Assembly: GCF_000016385.1 (NCBI RefSeq)
Contig: NC_009376.1
Location: 310,001 to 374,000 of the forward strand
DNA from: Pyrobaculum arsenaticum DSM 13514
GTDB taxonomy: Archaea; Thermoproteota; Thermoprotei; Thermoproteales; Thermoproteaceae
DNA length: 64,000 bases
Direction: 5' to 3'
In this document: positions 1 to 8,043 of the stretch, piece by piece
How the letters are laid out: each line of letters starts with the position of its first letter
Numbering within the stretch: the stretch's first letter is position 1
The notes under the pieces: model-generated
Databases searched by the model: none
The model's input: the letters and a program-made list of their open reading frames with translations, nothing else
What the model was told of the DNA's origin: nothing
Made by a program: the position numbers and the translations under genes

Positions 1-1340
1 CCATAGCTTTCAGTGAAATAATACAATCCACTGTTAATAGAATTGATATAGTTGAAAGGCTGGCCAAGAATTGCCACGGTGATGGTTATAGTTGAAACTA
101 AAGCCAAGAGTAGGGTGAAGATCAAGGTAAAGTCTTTTATTATATACATAACTTTCTTATATCCATATAAGAAAGTAGCTGTAATTAAACTTATTGATAA
201 AGCCACTACTCTAGGAATGGTTTCTATCGAATATTGCATTATGATTGCAGGAATCATTATTGAGATCATTGGGAGTAAAATTCTTTTCCAAAAATCAGTA
301 TCACGAATTTTTGAAAATACTCCAAAAATTAATAATAAAATAAGAATACTTGAACCTAATTCTAGCGTTAATCTATATGTAAAAGAATATATCGATCCGG
401 AATACTGAGGAATGAGAATCAATATATCCGTACGGTGGAAATAGTTAGATAGAGTATTTATTACCGTACTTAAGCCAAGAGTGAAAATCCAAGATGCATA
501 AATAAATCTAAATGCTACAAATAGACTAACGATAGCTAGAATAAGTATAAGCAAAACTTTTTTTGATTTATAATAAATAATTTGATACAAAGAAAAGTAA
601 AGGAGATAAAAGACGAGTGATAGAGTCGAAAATCCATGAAAGAACGGTAAAACTGCTATGAAAAGTGATGTAATTATATAGTCTTTTTTTGTTAAATTTT
701 GTTTAAATAAAGTTATATAAATAAGGAGACCAAATAGTGGTAGAAATGATGCTGTAGTCAATTGATAGACCTTGAAAGTATAGAGGAGAACAAGAGGTGC
801 GATAAAATAGACACGTAGATAGAAATCGCTTTCCTTTTTACCAAAGATGGCTCTTACAGTTAAGTATATCGATACTAATGTTAAAATTAAATATATATTT
901 TTAATAAAGTATGTAGTTATTATTGTATCCGATTTAGTAAATAGGTATAACGTATAATCTGATATGTACGGTATAGGCCAATTTAGAAATACATTCAAAT
1001 AAGGACTTACATGAGCATATTTTATGACTTTATTCAATATATCATAAACTGTAGATATAACATAATTATCATTACCTGAAATAACAAAAAACTCAGGATT
1101 ATACACTATAAATAATAATATTATTTGTAAATAAAGTTTCATGAAGGTATTTTTTATAAATATAATTACTAATATGAGAAAAGAAAGAATTAATAGATAT
1201 AATAGTATAATTAATTCCTTTAGTATAAAAATTGACATAGGCATCTCAAATGCTGATTTTTTGGGAAGTAAAAACATGAATAAATACAATAGTAATGTCG
1301 ATGAAATAATTAATATATTTTCTTTATTAATTTTGTTCAT
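1..1340 (-). CDS. Multi-pass membrane protein, partial (runs off left edge)
   Basis: On the minus strand an uninterrupted frame runs from ATG at 1340 to the window edge, about 446 codons without a stop. It reads as a polytopic membrane protein: N-terminal hydrophobic segment (MNKINKENILIISS...), then many Leu/Ile/Phe/Tyr-rich segments separated by short Lys-rich loops. A large polytopic protein beside glycosyltransferases would fit a lipid-sugar-dependent (GT-C) glycosyltransferase or a glycan polymerase, but I see no diagnostic motif, so this is inference from context. The start is supported by a TATA box at 1364-1374, about 26 nt upstream. The codons are very AT-rich, unlike all neighbours, which points to recent acquisition. 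The C-terminus lies outside the window. Confidence 0.72.
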   Translation of the reverse strand, partial: MNKINKENILIISSTLLLYLFMFLLPKKSAFEMPMSIFILKELIILLYLLILSFLILVIIFIKNTFMKLYLQIILLFIVYNPEFFVISGNDNYVISTVYDILNKVIKYAHVSPYLNVFLNWPIPYISDYTLYLFTKSDTIITTYFIKNIYLILTLVSIYLTVRAIFGKKESDFYLRVYFIAPLVLLYTFKVYQLTTASFLPLFGLLIYITLFKQNLTKKDYIITSLFIAVLPFFHGFSTLSLVFYLLYFSLYQIIYYKSKKVLLILILAIVSLFVAFRFIYASWIFTLGLSTVINTLSNYFHRTDILILIPQYSGSIYSFTYRLTLELGSSILILLLIFGVFSKIRDTDFWKRILLPMISIMIPAIIMQYSIETIPRVVALSISLITATFLYGYKKVMYIIKDFTLIFTLLLALVSTITITVAILGQPFNYINSINSGLYYFTESY

Positions 1341-1363
1341 CATTTATTGAATTAAATTAAATA

Positions 1364-1374
1364 TTTTATAAAAA
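1364..1374 (-). promoter_or_regulatory. TATA box for the membrane protein at 1340
   Basis: Read on the minus strand it is TTTTTATAAAA, centred about 27 nt before the ATG at 1340. This is the spacing of a leaderless crenarchaeal transcript and confirms that the AT-rich frame is a transcribed gene and not background. Confidence 0.55.
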
Positions 1375-1457
1375 GGACCCTTAATTTCTTGCTGGAGAAC
1401 ATCACCGTCAGCGGTTGCGCAAGGTATCCCGCCGTTGTAGAGTGACTTATCATTATG

Positions 1458-2522
1458 TTATATATAGAGAGCGGAAAGATATCGAGCCACAACTTGGCTC
1501 CATGTAGGTACTATGGGCTTGGGTTTCGACGGCACTATCTCTAAGAAACGCTTTATTTTATCAGCTATAATTTCGTCGGGCCCCTGGAGCGGGACGATGA
1601 GCGTCCTCGGCCTTCCGGCGAAGTTTTTCCCCCAGGGCTCCGCGGCCACCGCCGGCGTCCCCACGGCGTTTGCTTCGTTGATCGTCTGGCCGAACGCCTC
1701 CTTCTCTGACAGTAGCGCGAATAGCGCGGCGCGGGACAAGGCCTCTATGTACTTCTCGTAGGGCTGAGGCGGCTCCACGACGTGCTTCACGCCTGCGCGC
1801 TTGAGGCGCCTCTCGAGCTCCCTCCTGTAGGGGCCGTCCCCGTATATCCTGAGCTCCAGGTCGTGTCCTCTCTCGTTGAGTAGCTTCACGATGTTTCCGA
1901 GCCTGTGCACGTTCTTGTACTTCTCGATGCGGCCGCTGTACATGACGTAGTTCTCGGGCCTCCACTCCACCGACGTTATCCACTCCTCCACGCCGTGTTC
2001 CACGACCACCGGCCTCCGGCCGAAGTGTTTCTCCACGAGCTCCGCCTCGTATGGAGACACCGCGTGCACCACGTCGACGTCTTTCAGTAGCCGCCTCACG
2101 GCGATCCTCCACGCGGTCCACAAAGCCCTCCTGACCGGCGTGTGGCCCGTTCCGTGGTAATGCGGCGTCAGCACCTTCCTCGCGCCGACGCCCCCCGCCG
2201 CCCTCAGCACGTGCATGGTGAACACGCTGTGGACGCTGTGGAGGTGGATCACGTCAGCAACCCGCGCCTCGTCCCTCACGAGCGCCTCGAGCCTCCTCCG
2301 TGCCCTCGGCACGTGGTAGGCCCCTCCCGGGCTCCACACGGGCCACCTCACGACCCTCACGCCGTTTACCTCCTCCTCCCTCGGCGCCTCCGCCCCGGGC
2401 TCCCCGGCCAGCACAGCTACCTCGTGCCCCAACTTGGCCAGCCTCTCGGCCACACTCTTCACGACGTACTCCACGCCGCCTACGTGGGGGTAGTAGCTGG
2501 GGGCCACGAAAAGGATCCTCAT
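1458..2522 (-). CDS. GT4-family glycosyltransferase
   Basis: A GT-B fold glycosyltransferase of family GT4 (about 354 aa from ATG 2522). The N-terminus MRILFVAPSYYPHVGGVE has the glycine loop of the first Rossmann domain. The C-terminal half has YSGRIEKYKN (start of the nucleotide-sugar domain) and SEKEAFGQTINEANAVGTPA, the E-x7-E donor-binding motif. It probably transfers a hexose from a nucleotide sugar to a lipid-linked or surface glycan at the cytoplasmic membrane face. I prefer ATG 2522 over the ATG 24 nt upstream because homologues begin at MRI and because this ATG overlaps, as ATGA, the stop of an old GT2 tail (2519-2521). The gene follows a GT2 gene on the same strand. Acceptor and sugar cannot be read from sequence. 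Confidence 0.85.
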   Translation of the reverse strand: MRILFVAPSYYPHVGGVEYVVKSVAERLAKLGHEVAVLAGEPGAEAPREEEVNGVRVVRWPVWSPGGAYHVPRARRRLEALVRDEARVADVIHLHSVHSVFTMHVLRAAGGVGARKVLTPHYHGTGHTPVRRALWTAWRIAVRRLLKDVDVVHAVSPYEAELVEKHFGRRPVVVEHGVEEWITSVEWRPENYVMYSGRIEKYKNVHRLGNIVKLLNERGHDLELRIYGDGPYRRELERRLKRAGVKHVVEPPQPYEKYIEALSRAALFALLSEKEAFGQTINEANAVGTPAVAAEPWGKNFAGRPRTLIVPLQGPDEIIADKIKRFLEIVPSKPKPIVPTWSQVVARYLSALYI

Positions 2523-2610
2523 AAGTCCCTGTCCTGCTTCCGCCACACCGCCTCCTTGGTCCAGAGGTTCCTCACCGCCGCGGCTAGATACTCCGATAAC
2601 TGAGCAACGC
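2519..2610 (-). pseudogene. Remnant C-terminal tail of a GT2 glycosyltransferase
   Basis: Between the GT2 stop (2632) and the GT4 start (2522) a frame ends with AAAVRNLWTKEAVWRKQD..., ending in a TGA that overlaps the GT4 ATG. The last residues of the intact GT2 just upstream read VAGFIRNLWNKDLVWEK. The two tails are clearly homologous and are repeated within about 100 bp. The leftover tail has the coupled ATGA junction and the GC-rich codons of the locus, so it is probably the original 3' end. The current 3' half of the GT2 gene, which is visibly richer in A and T, would be the newcomer. Confidence 0.7.
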
Positions 2611-2631
2611 TGGAGTCTCTAGGTGGCAACT

Positions 2632-3726
2632 TCATTTTTCCCAGACCAGGTCTTTGTTCCAGAGATTTCTGATGAAGCCGGCTACCAGGTATAGTTGGTT
2701 TTGGATCCACACTCGGTAAAGTTTGAATGTCAGCAACGCCATTCCGATGGCCAACAATACAAGTGCATGCAGCGATCTATATAGCACCAGAGCCGTAGCT
2801 AGCAAGGCTATGCCGGCTATCAATAGCCAGGGGTTGACTATGTGGAGCCACCATTCGATTTTCCATATTATATCGAATTCTGATTTTTTATAAAATCCAC
2901 GCTTCTTTGCATATTGTTTTGTTTTAAGGAAATGTAATATTAGATGTTGCGCCCTTCTAATTTTCCTCATGGTTTGATTTCTCAGTATTTCTTTTGCTAC
3001 TACGTCGTCCACCAAGATAGCTCTATATCCCATGAAGGCTATTATGGATGCAGGCGTGCTATCGTTATTTCCCGTGTAGAGCGGCAGGCCTACTTTTCGT
3101 ATTAGCTCCGCTCGAAAGGCCATGAGCGGCGCATTGTGTATAGGTGTGCTGTGCTTTTTAGACTCCGCGACTCTTATCGCATTAAAGTAGCTCCTATATG
3201 TACTCTCGTTTTCATCGTAATCCAGCGGCGCTATGGTTGAGGAAACCGCTCCTATAGAGGGGTTCGCGAAATATTTCACAATTTTCGAGATGGCATCGTG
3301 TGGCCATAAGGCGTCAGCATCGGCGAAGATTACTATTTCGCTGCCATCTGACACGTATTTCAGAGCCTCGTTCAAGGAGGGAACGAGCCCTCTTCGCTGG
3401 GGTTCTCGGATTAACTTGACCTTTAAATCTGGATGCTCCCTCGCCCACCTCTCCGCTATCTCGGGCGTCCCGTCGGTCGACGCACCGTCCGCCACGATCA
3501 CCTCCAGCCTGTCCCGGGGGTAGTCCTGTTGGTAGATGTTTTCGAGTCTCTGGGCGATGTTGTCGGCCTCGTTGTAGGTGGGTATTATCACGGTGACTCT
3601 CGGCGTGTATCTAACGTCCTCCTTTATGCCCCAGTCCCTCCTCAGCCACCTCTTTGCGGCGGCGTAGTATCCCAGGGGGACGCCGAAGTGGAGCGCCGCT
3701 AGAGCCAGCCCAAGCTCGAAGAGCAT
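2632..3726 (-). CDS. GT2-family glycosyltransferase with C-terminal membrane segments
   Basis: A processive-type family GT2 glycosyltransferase of 364 aa. Residues 1-25 form a hydrophobic anchor. The GT-A domain starts at about 43 with VTVIIPTYNEADNI, has ADGASTDGT (nucleotide binding), and FADADALWP (the DXD metal site) at about 135. Two or three hydrophobic segments follow at about 300-345. It would extend a glycan on the cytoplasmic side. The 5' part (3400-3726) has GC-rich codons like its neighbours, while the part from about 3300 to 2632 is AT-richer. Directly after the stop lies a second, homologous GT2 tail (2519-2610). The gene therefore looks like a recombinant with a replaced 3' half. 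It is co-directional with the downstream GT4. Confidence 0.82.
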   Translation of the reverse strand: MLFELGLALAALHFGVPLGYYAAAKRWLRRDWGIKEDVRYTPRVTVIIPTYNEADNIAQRLENIYQQDYPRDRLEVIVADGASTDGTPEIAERWAREHPDLKVKLIREPQRRGLVPSLNEALKYVSDGSEIVIFADADALWPHDAISKIVKYFANPSIGAVSSTIAPLDYDENESTYRSYFNAIRVAESKKHSTPIHNAPLMAFRAELIRKVGLPLYTGNNDSTPASIIAFMGYRAILVDDVVAKEILRNQTMRKIRRAQHLILHFLKTKQYAKKRGFYKKSEFDIIWKIEWWLHIVNPWLLIAGIALLATALVLYRSLHALVLLAIGMALLTFKLYRVWIQNQLYLVAGFIRNLWNKDLVWEK

Positions 3727-3883
3727 AGCCGCCGGCGTGCCCTAAATGGACGGCGCGGCGTGTAGGCCTTCGATGCGGAGGCGGCGCGGGTCGCTGCCGC
3801 ACCCCCGGCGGGGCCGCCCGCTTTTACACGGCGCCGCCACGTGGCTGGCTTCTCCCGGCGCTCTGGGCCAGAACGGCGCGTGC

Positions 3884-4438
3884 TCACCGGCCTTTCAGCC
3901 CCTCCTTCAAGACGCCCAGCGCCTCTTCTAGCTCCGTGGTCCACTTGACCCTTTGTCTGAGCGAGTCGGCGCGTCTCGCAACCTCCCTCACCAGTCCCAC
4001 CACCGCCGCCGCGGCCTCCTCCCTAGTGCGGAATTTCGAAAGGGCCATGTCCGGATCCGGCCCATTGTATTGATAGTCGTGTAGATCAAGCGCCATGCTA
4101 GTAACAAACTGTATTCCCTGATGGCCCGCCTCCTCCAGCATATGCGACAGCCTCACCATCCTCGTCGTAGGCACCCTAGGCACTGCCCTCTCGACGAGCC
4201 ACCTCCTCTCCTCTTCCGTCCTTGCCGCCTGCAACAGCTTATCCAGCTCCAGCCTCAGCAAGGCGGCGAGTAGGGCCTTCCACGCCTGGAAGGCCTTACC
4301 CGCGGCGTTCCTCGTAAGGCCTTCCCTCAAGAACCTAAGGGCTAGCCTAGCCTCCACGAGGGCTTCCAACAGCCTAGCCGCGGCGTACTCCTCAGCAGTG
4401 GGCTTCGGCAGTGGCTTTTCGAGAGCCTCCACGTCCAC
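3884..4438 (-). CDS. PaREP1-family protein, copy 1
   Basis: A member of the PaREP1 family, known from Pyrobaculum repeats and of unknown function. It is a soluble, almost all-helical protein of about 184 aa with conserved blocks RNAAGKAFQAW (about residue 45), RVPTTRM and DYQYNGPDPDMA. The helical-bundle pattern resembles HEPN-type proteins, but no clear Rx4-6H motif is visible. Four copies lie in this window. This one is closest to copy 4 (42405): both have MVRLS and PDPDMA where copies 2 and 3 have MKALS and PDPDLA. I take GTG 4438 as start because copy 4 has a stop just before the equivalent GTG; a TTG at 4447 is the alternative. A TATA-like CTTTTAAACT lies upstream, and just beyond it a remnant ATPase tail (4478-4555). 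Confidence 0.85.
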   Translation of the reverse strand: MDVEALEKPLPKPTAEEYAAARLLEALVEARLALRFLREGLTRNAAGKAFQAWKALLAALLRLELDKLLQAARTEEERRWLVERAVPRVPTTRMVRLSHMLEEAGHQGIQFVTSMALDLHDYQYNGPDPDMALSKFRTREEAAAAVVGLVREVARRADSLRQRVKWTTELEEALGVLKEGLKGR

Positions 4439-4477
4439 GTATGTCAACTAGTTTAAAAGCTACTACGTTGAAACCCG

Positions 4478-4555
4478 CTAGGCGCCCTCCAGCGCCCTCC
4501 TCACCGCCTCTCTGTGGAGCGGCGTCTGCCAAGCTGCTCGTCGGCCGGTCCTCGG
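4478..4555 (-). pseudogene. Scar of an archaeal ATPase C-terminus upstream of PaREP1 copy 1
   Basis: Minus-strand codons ending with TAG at 4478-4480 read TGRRAAWQTPLHREAVRR then ALEGA. The same ending closes the ATPase at 10280 (GRRVAWQTPLHREAVRR...) and a third scar at 12400-12467. Upstream of this tail there is no ATPase body, so only the last 20-25 codons remain, still placed directly in front of a PaREP1 promoter. Confidence 0.7.
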
Positions 4556-4594
4556 CCTCCTTGAATGGCCCTAAGCTCCTCACAGCGCCGGCCG

Positions 4595-5629
4595 TCAGCT
4601 CCTCCGGGTTAGCTCTTGTCTTAACGCGTCGCCTAGCGCGGCGACGTAGTCGGCCCACGTCAGATATCTTTTACGCTCCAGCGCCTTCCGCACGGCCTCT
4701 CCTGAGGCGTATCTGAAGGCGCGGCCTAGGGCCTCCCTCAGCGCCTCTACGGCCGCCTCGTGGGCTTTGGCCGGCGGCGAGGCCCTTCTGGGGTAGAGCA
4801 ACATCAGCTCTCCCATGCGGCTTTTCCTCACATCTACCTCGTAGCTCTTCTTGAGGTATTCCTTAACGGCGGCGCGCGCCTCCTTGAGCGCTTTTCTCAA
4901 GCCTGGGGCCCCGGCTAGCCTCCTGTACTCCTCGGGGGCTAGGGCGTATAGGTCCTTCGCGATTTGCCGGGGCCACGGGTTGTACCACAAGGGTATCGCG
5001 TTGGGGAGGTCCAGGGCGTAGTTCCGCGAGGCTTTTACCCAAGCCACGAGGTCGCTCAGCGCGTATTGTCTCACCCCCGCGTAGGTGGCCGCCTTGAGGT
5101 GGGTGGCCGCGGCTTGTCTGTACAGCTCTCTTGCCAGCTGGCGGAGGCAGTAGGCGGCCTCCTCCGACGCGGCTAGCTGGTAGAAGCTGTCCACCGGCTC
5201 CTCGCCTATGTATCCCCTGGGCTCCGCGATGACTGCGGCCGGCTCTGCGGTTGTGCCCAAGGCCCTGGGCACCTCCTCGTCCGAGTATATGTCTATGTCG
5301 ATGCCCAGCTCGGAGGGTCCCAGCGCGGCCTCAATGCTGAGGGTCACGCCGCGGGGCAAATTGGGGGCCTCCTTGTCTAGCTCCTCGGCGAGGGCCTCCA
5401 CGGCGCCTTCCGCCTCATCGAGCGCGTTGGGTATATCCACCTTGACCTCTCTGCACTTCCCCACGTATGCCAGGGCCGGGTGCCTGCGCCAGAGGCAAGC
5501 CTTTTGGCTCTTCACCTCTCCAACCTTGTCAATCGCTATGACTGTGCCTATCCCCAAGTAGAGAGCCGCCTTCCTGGCGCTTCTCGGCTTGAGGCCTGCT
5601 CGCGGCCTGAAGAGCTTGATTATCAACAT
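4595..5629 (-). CDS. Uncharacterised protein, 344 aa
   Basis: I do not recognise the family. The frame is full of coherent codons and begins with ATG 5629 (MLIIKLFRPRAGLKPRS). Residues 1-140 look like an alpha/beta domain. From about 150 the protein is largely helical and rich in Ala, Glu, Arg and Tyr (KASRNYALDLPNAIPLWYN, YLTWADYVAALG). No signal peptide, membrane segment or metal-binding cysteine cluster is seen. It sits 12 nt after the nuclease-like gene 5642-6196 on the same strand, so the two probably form an operon. Its stop is about 40 bp before the ATPase scar, so this locus may have been joined by repeat-mediated rearrangement. Confidence 0.6.
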   Translation of the reverse strand: MLIIKLFRPRAGLKPRSARKAALYLGIGTVIAIDKVGEVKSQKACLWRRHPALAYVGKCREVKVDIPNALDEAEGAVEALAEELDKEAPNLPRGVTLSIEAALGPSELGIDIDIYSDEEVPRALGTTAEPAAVIAEPRGYIGEEPVDSFYQLAASEEAAYCLRQLARELYRQAAATHLKAATYAGVRQYALSDLVAWVKASRNYALDLPNAIPLWYNPWPRQIAKDLYALAPEEYRRLAGAPGLRKALKEARAAVKEYLKKSYEVDVRKSRMGELMLLYPRRASPPAKAHEAAVEALREALGRAFRYASGEAVRKALERKRYLTWADYVAALGDALRQELTRRS

Positions 5630-5641
5630 ATCCCTTGTAGA

Positions 5642-6196
5642 TCAGATCGGCGCAATTAATATCTTTACTGTCACGACGCGTCCCTCAACGTCTAGTCTCA
5701 GAGGCGTGTTGAGGGAAAAATGAGGTATCTCCATGTCGAGGGTCATAACCCATTTCAACTCTCTTGGTGAACCTGTTTCGCGAAGAACGGCGTTGACCTC
5801 ATTTAATATGCCCCTGCGTATCTTCTCCAGCGCTGTTGGGACGGCCTCTCGTGGAATTATCACGAAGACGTAAAAGTCGTCTGGAGCTTCTGGTCTGGTT
5901 TGGAGAATTTTCGCTATAGTAGAAACAATTTTTTGAATTAAAGATCTGCCCACTGTGGCGCCGGAGCTCACACAAAGCTTCGCCTCGATAAGCACGTGGC
6001 GTTTCTCCGTGCGTATATAGAGGTCGGTCCTGGGCTTTAAGCCGGCGAATTTCTTCTCCTCAGTGCATATAAAGTCTGAAACTGCACCTAGTTTTTCAAT
6101 GAATGTCTTAATTCTATCGCGATTTTTCTCGTAAAACTCTTTATGATTTTTATCGAATTGAGCCAAGCAGTTCATAGCTTGGTCTACTACGGACAT
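5642..6196 (-). CDS. Putative PD-(D/E)XK nuclease-fold protein
   Basis: A 184-aa soluble protein. Residues 50-75 contain RTDLYIRTEKRHVLIEAKL, with Asp, a hydrophobic strand and E-A-K. This is the arrangement of the PD-(D/E)XK nuclease core, with Asp and Glu-x-Lys as metal-binding and catalytic residues. A following strand, DDFYVFVIIP, fits the same fold. The family is short on other diagnostics, so the call rests on this motif. The start ATG 6196 (MSVVDQAMNCLAQF) has no TATA at the usual distance, so it may be transcribed from further upstream. The downstream 344-aa gene starts 12 nt after its stop. No restriction methylase is nearby. Confidence 0.5.
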   Translation of the reverse strand: MSVVDQAMNCLAQFDKNHKEFYEKNRDRIKTFIEKLGAVSDFICTEEKKFAGLKPRTDLYIRTEKRHVLIEAKLCVSSGATVGRSLIQKIVSTIAKILQTRPEAPDDFYVFVIIPREAVPTALEKIRRGILNEVNAVLRETGSPRELKWVMTLDMEIPHFSLNTPLRLDVEGRVVTVKILIAPI

Positions 6197-6429
6197 ATAA
6201 CGCCTTGCGAACCCGGCGTCATGGCCTCGCCCTTGCGCGCTTCAAGCGTCTCCACGCGCCCATTTAGCCAATTTTCCCTATCTCTTTTCGTTTCATGGGC
6301 AATTACGTATAGTGCGCCGAGCTCTACCTCTGCGCCGCGTAGCCTCCGCCAATGGCCACAGCGATTGTGCAAGGTGTTTGGCCACCTCGGCTACCGTTGA
6401 CTACTTGAAACACGATGGCAAATCCACGT

Positions 6430-6789
6430 CTACGGCTCAACTAACTTTAATTTGTATCTCTTCGGCGTATTCATCCACTGGAGGCCGAGCGCCACCGCCT
6501 TTTCCTCATCTACTTCAACTCCTCTGGCGCGGGCTATGGCCGTGCCAATGGCCTTGGCCAGTACCCGAATGGGCGTGGTGAGGGCTAAAACCCTCTCGGC
6601 CACCGCCCTCAAGGCCTCGGCGAGGGTTTGCGACTTTATCCTCCCGCCCCTCCTTAGGTATAGGATGGAGGCGTCGAGAAGCGCCCTGGCGGCGGGGTCC
6701 AGTCTATGCCAAACCCCTCTGCGCAACGCGCGGCTTTTAAGCGCCCTAAGCGACAAAAGCGTAGGCACAAACCCCGCCGCCAAGAGCAT
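6430..6789 (-). CDS. Uncharacterised helical protein, about 119 aa
   Basis: An Arg/Ala/Leu-rich, predicted all-helical basic protein. I start it at ATG 6789 (MLLAAGFVPTLLSLRAL), because a TATA-like TTTTTAAA at about 6808-6818 lies 20-28 nt upstream. A longer frame to 6888 would put the TATA inside the gene. Blocks such as RRGVWHRLDPAARALLDAS and RGVEVDEEKAVALGLQWMN look conserved-type rather than random. I do not recognise the family. It borders the decayed G/T-rich zone. Confidence 0.5.
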   Translation of the reverse strand: MLLAAGFVPTLLSLRALKSRALRRGVWHRLDPAARALLDASILYLRRGGRIKSQTLAEALRAVAERVLALTTPIRVLAKAIGTAIARARGVEVDEEKAVALGLQWMNTPKRYKLKLVEP

Positions 6790-6899
6790 GTCTAGAAAAA
6801 GCGAGGCGTTTAAAAATTTTTGCGGCGTCTTTGCTGGCCGTTTGGCGTACAGCCCCTCCCGCCGGCGGCCACCTTCAGCTCTCAGCAACTCGGCGTTCT

Positions 6900-7336
6900 G
6901 CTTCCGCCCAGGGGCCTCGATGATCTGTGCTGTGGCCGCGTCTCGACGGCGTCGGTGGCTGTTGTGTGTCGACCCAAAAGAATCCGTCGTCGCGTCCTCT
7001 GGCAGTTGCCGATGTGCTATGCGTGGAGGAGTTCGGCGCAGTTGAGGTGCTGGACGGCACGGCGCTGGGGGATGATGGACCTCGGCGCCGGCCCGTGGCG
7101 GGGGGCTTTGTTTTTGGGCGGCCCGATGTGGGGGCCTTTTTTGGTGCTTTGCACTGCGGTCTGTGCTGAGTCTTATTCGGCGTGGGGCCGGGGTGTGGTC
7201 TTGGGCGGCTTCCGGTGGTTGCGCCGCGGCGGTGGGCGGGGCTTCTCATAGGCGACGGGGGCTGTGCATTCCTGTCTGCAGCGCGGTGGGCTTGGTGTGG
7301 GTTAGTTGGCTGAGGCTTTGGCTGTTTTTGCCGGTG
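6900..7336. other. Gene-poor stretch with strong G/T bias on the + strand
   Basis: No gene can be supported here. The + strand is unusually rich in G and T (for example runs such as GGGGGGCTTTGTTTTTGGGC), as is the vapBC relic that follows. Frames are open mostly because of the bias. A plus-strand stretch near 7006-7060 reads ADVLCVEEFGAVEVLDG and may be the last trace of a gene. Confidence 0.4.
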
Positions 7337-7530
7337 GTGGAGGTGCGTGTTTGTGGGGGTGCTGTGAAGATGCCTTGATCCGTAGCTGGGCCCTCGGCAG
7401 GTCCGGGGCTTTTGTCGGAGCTTGGAGGCGGCGGCGTCGTTCTTGGGCTTGCTCCTGAAGCCGTGGTGTTTTTTGTGAGGGGTTTGCTGAGGTCGCCTTG
7501 GAGGGGGTCTGCGTGTTGCGGGGTGTGGGT
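7337..7530 (+). pseudogene. Decayed vapB (AbrB-type antitoxin) copy
   Basis: This stretch aligns base by base with the intact vapB at 8880-9116. It begins GTGGAGGTGCGTGTT, as does the intact gene; a shared CTGTGAAGAT follows; then a TGA replaces the codons after it. The later part GCCGTGG...TGCTGAGGTCGCCTTGGAGG matches the helix-coding end of vapB. Stops and indels remove coding potential. Most substitutions favour G and T. Confidence 0.6.
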
Positions 7531-7860
7531 AAGCGCCGTCGTAGGTACATCGTTTTGCTGCCTTGGGGTTGGGGCTGCTGTTTGTGTGGATGGAGGGGTG
7601 GTGTCTAGTGCCCTTCTTGGGGTTGTGTGGAAAGTGCTTGGGGTGATCGGCGGAGATGGGGTGGTGGGGGCTAGGCGTGGGTTGTGGGTGGTTGGGGCGG
7701 GCTGTGGCGTATGGTGCCGGCTCCTGGGGCGGCGGTGGTGGAGAGATTCATTTAGGGGTATTTACGCCGGACGCTCTGCGCTAGGCGGCGAGCGCTTTGG
7801 GAGCGCTGTTCTTGACAGGTTAGATTTTTGACGGCTCCGAGTGGGGAGAGTGGTTGGCAG
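7531..7860 (+). pseudogene. Decayed vapC (PIN toxin) copy
   Basis: It matches the intact vapC at 9085-9561 along its length. The start reads SAVVGTSF against SVIVDTSF, so the first catalytic Asp of the PIN domain is Gly. The middle reads ALLGVVWKVLG against ALLEAMWKILK. Near the end the DNA GGCGAGCGCTTTGGGAGCGC is identical in both. Deletions at about 7770-7790 remove the third acidic region (DYIDALHYAT) and a stop follows at 7829. The frame stays long because the strand is rich in G and T, not because it is functional. Confidence 0.65.
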
Positions 7861-8043
7861 TTTAGCAGTGTCCCTCGGCGGCGTGGTCTAAGGGGGTCTC
7901 GGGGATGTTTCTTTAAGGGTGGCTGCTTAGCGGTTTGACGGCTCTTTGTGGGTCGTGTGCTGGGCGTAGATGCCGAGGGGTTCCGCCGTCGTTTGCGCCG
8001 TCCTTGTGGGCGCCGTCGCTGAGCTGGTTTTGGTGCCTGCTCT

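Noticed and set aside
52..408. 118-codon + frame in the AT-rich left end
   Set aside because: The opposite strand carries a continuous 446-codon membrane-protein frame with a promoter; this one is its shadow.
1561..2121. 186-codon Arg-rich minus frame inside the GT4 gene
   Set aside because: A shadow frame of GC-rich coding DNA: Arg/Ala/Gly-rich without any domain, overlapping a clear glycosyltransferase.
7412..7831. 139-codon + strand frame as a functional gene
   Set aside because: It is long because the strand is rich in G and T. Alignment shows that it is the decayed vapC copy with a lost catalytic Asp.
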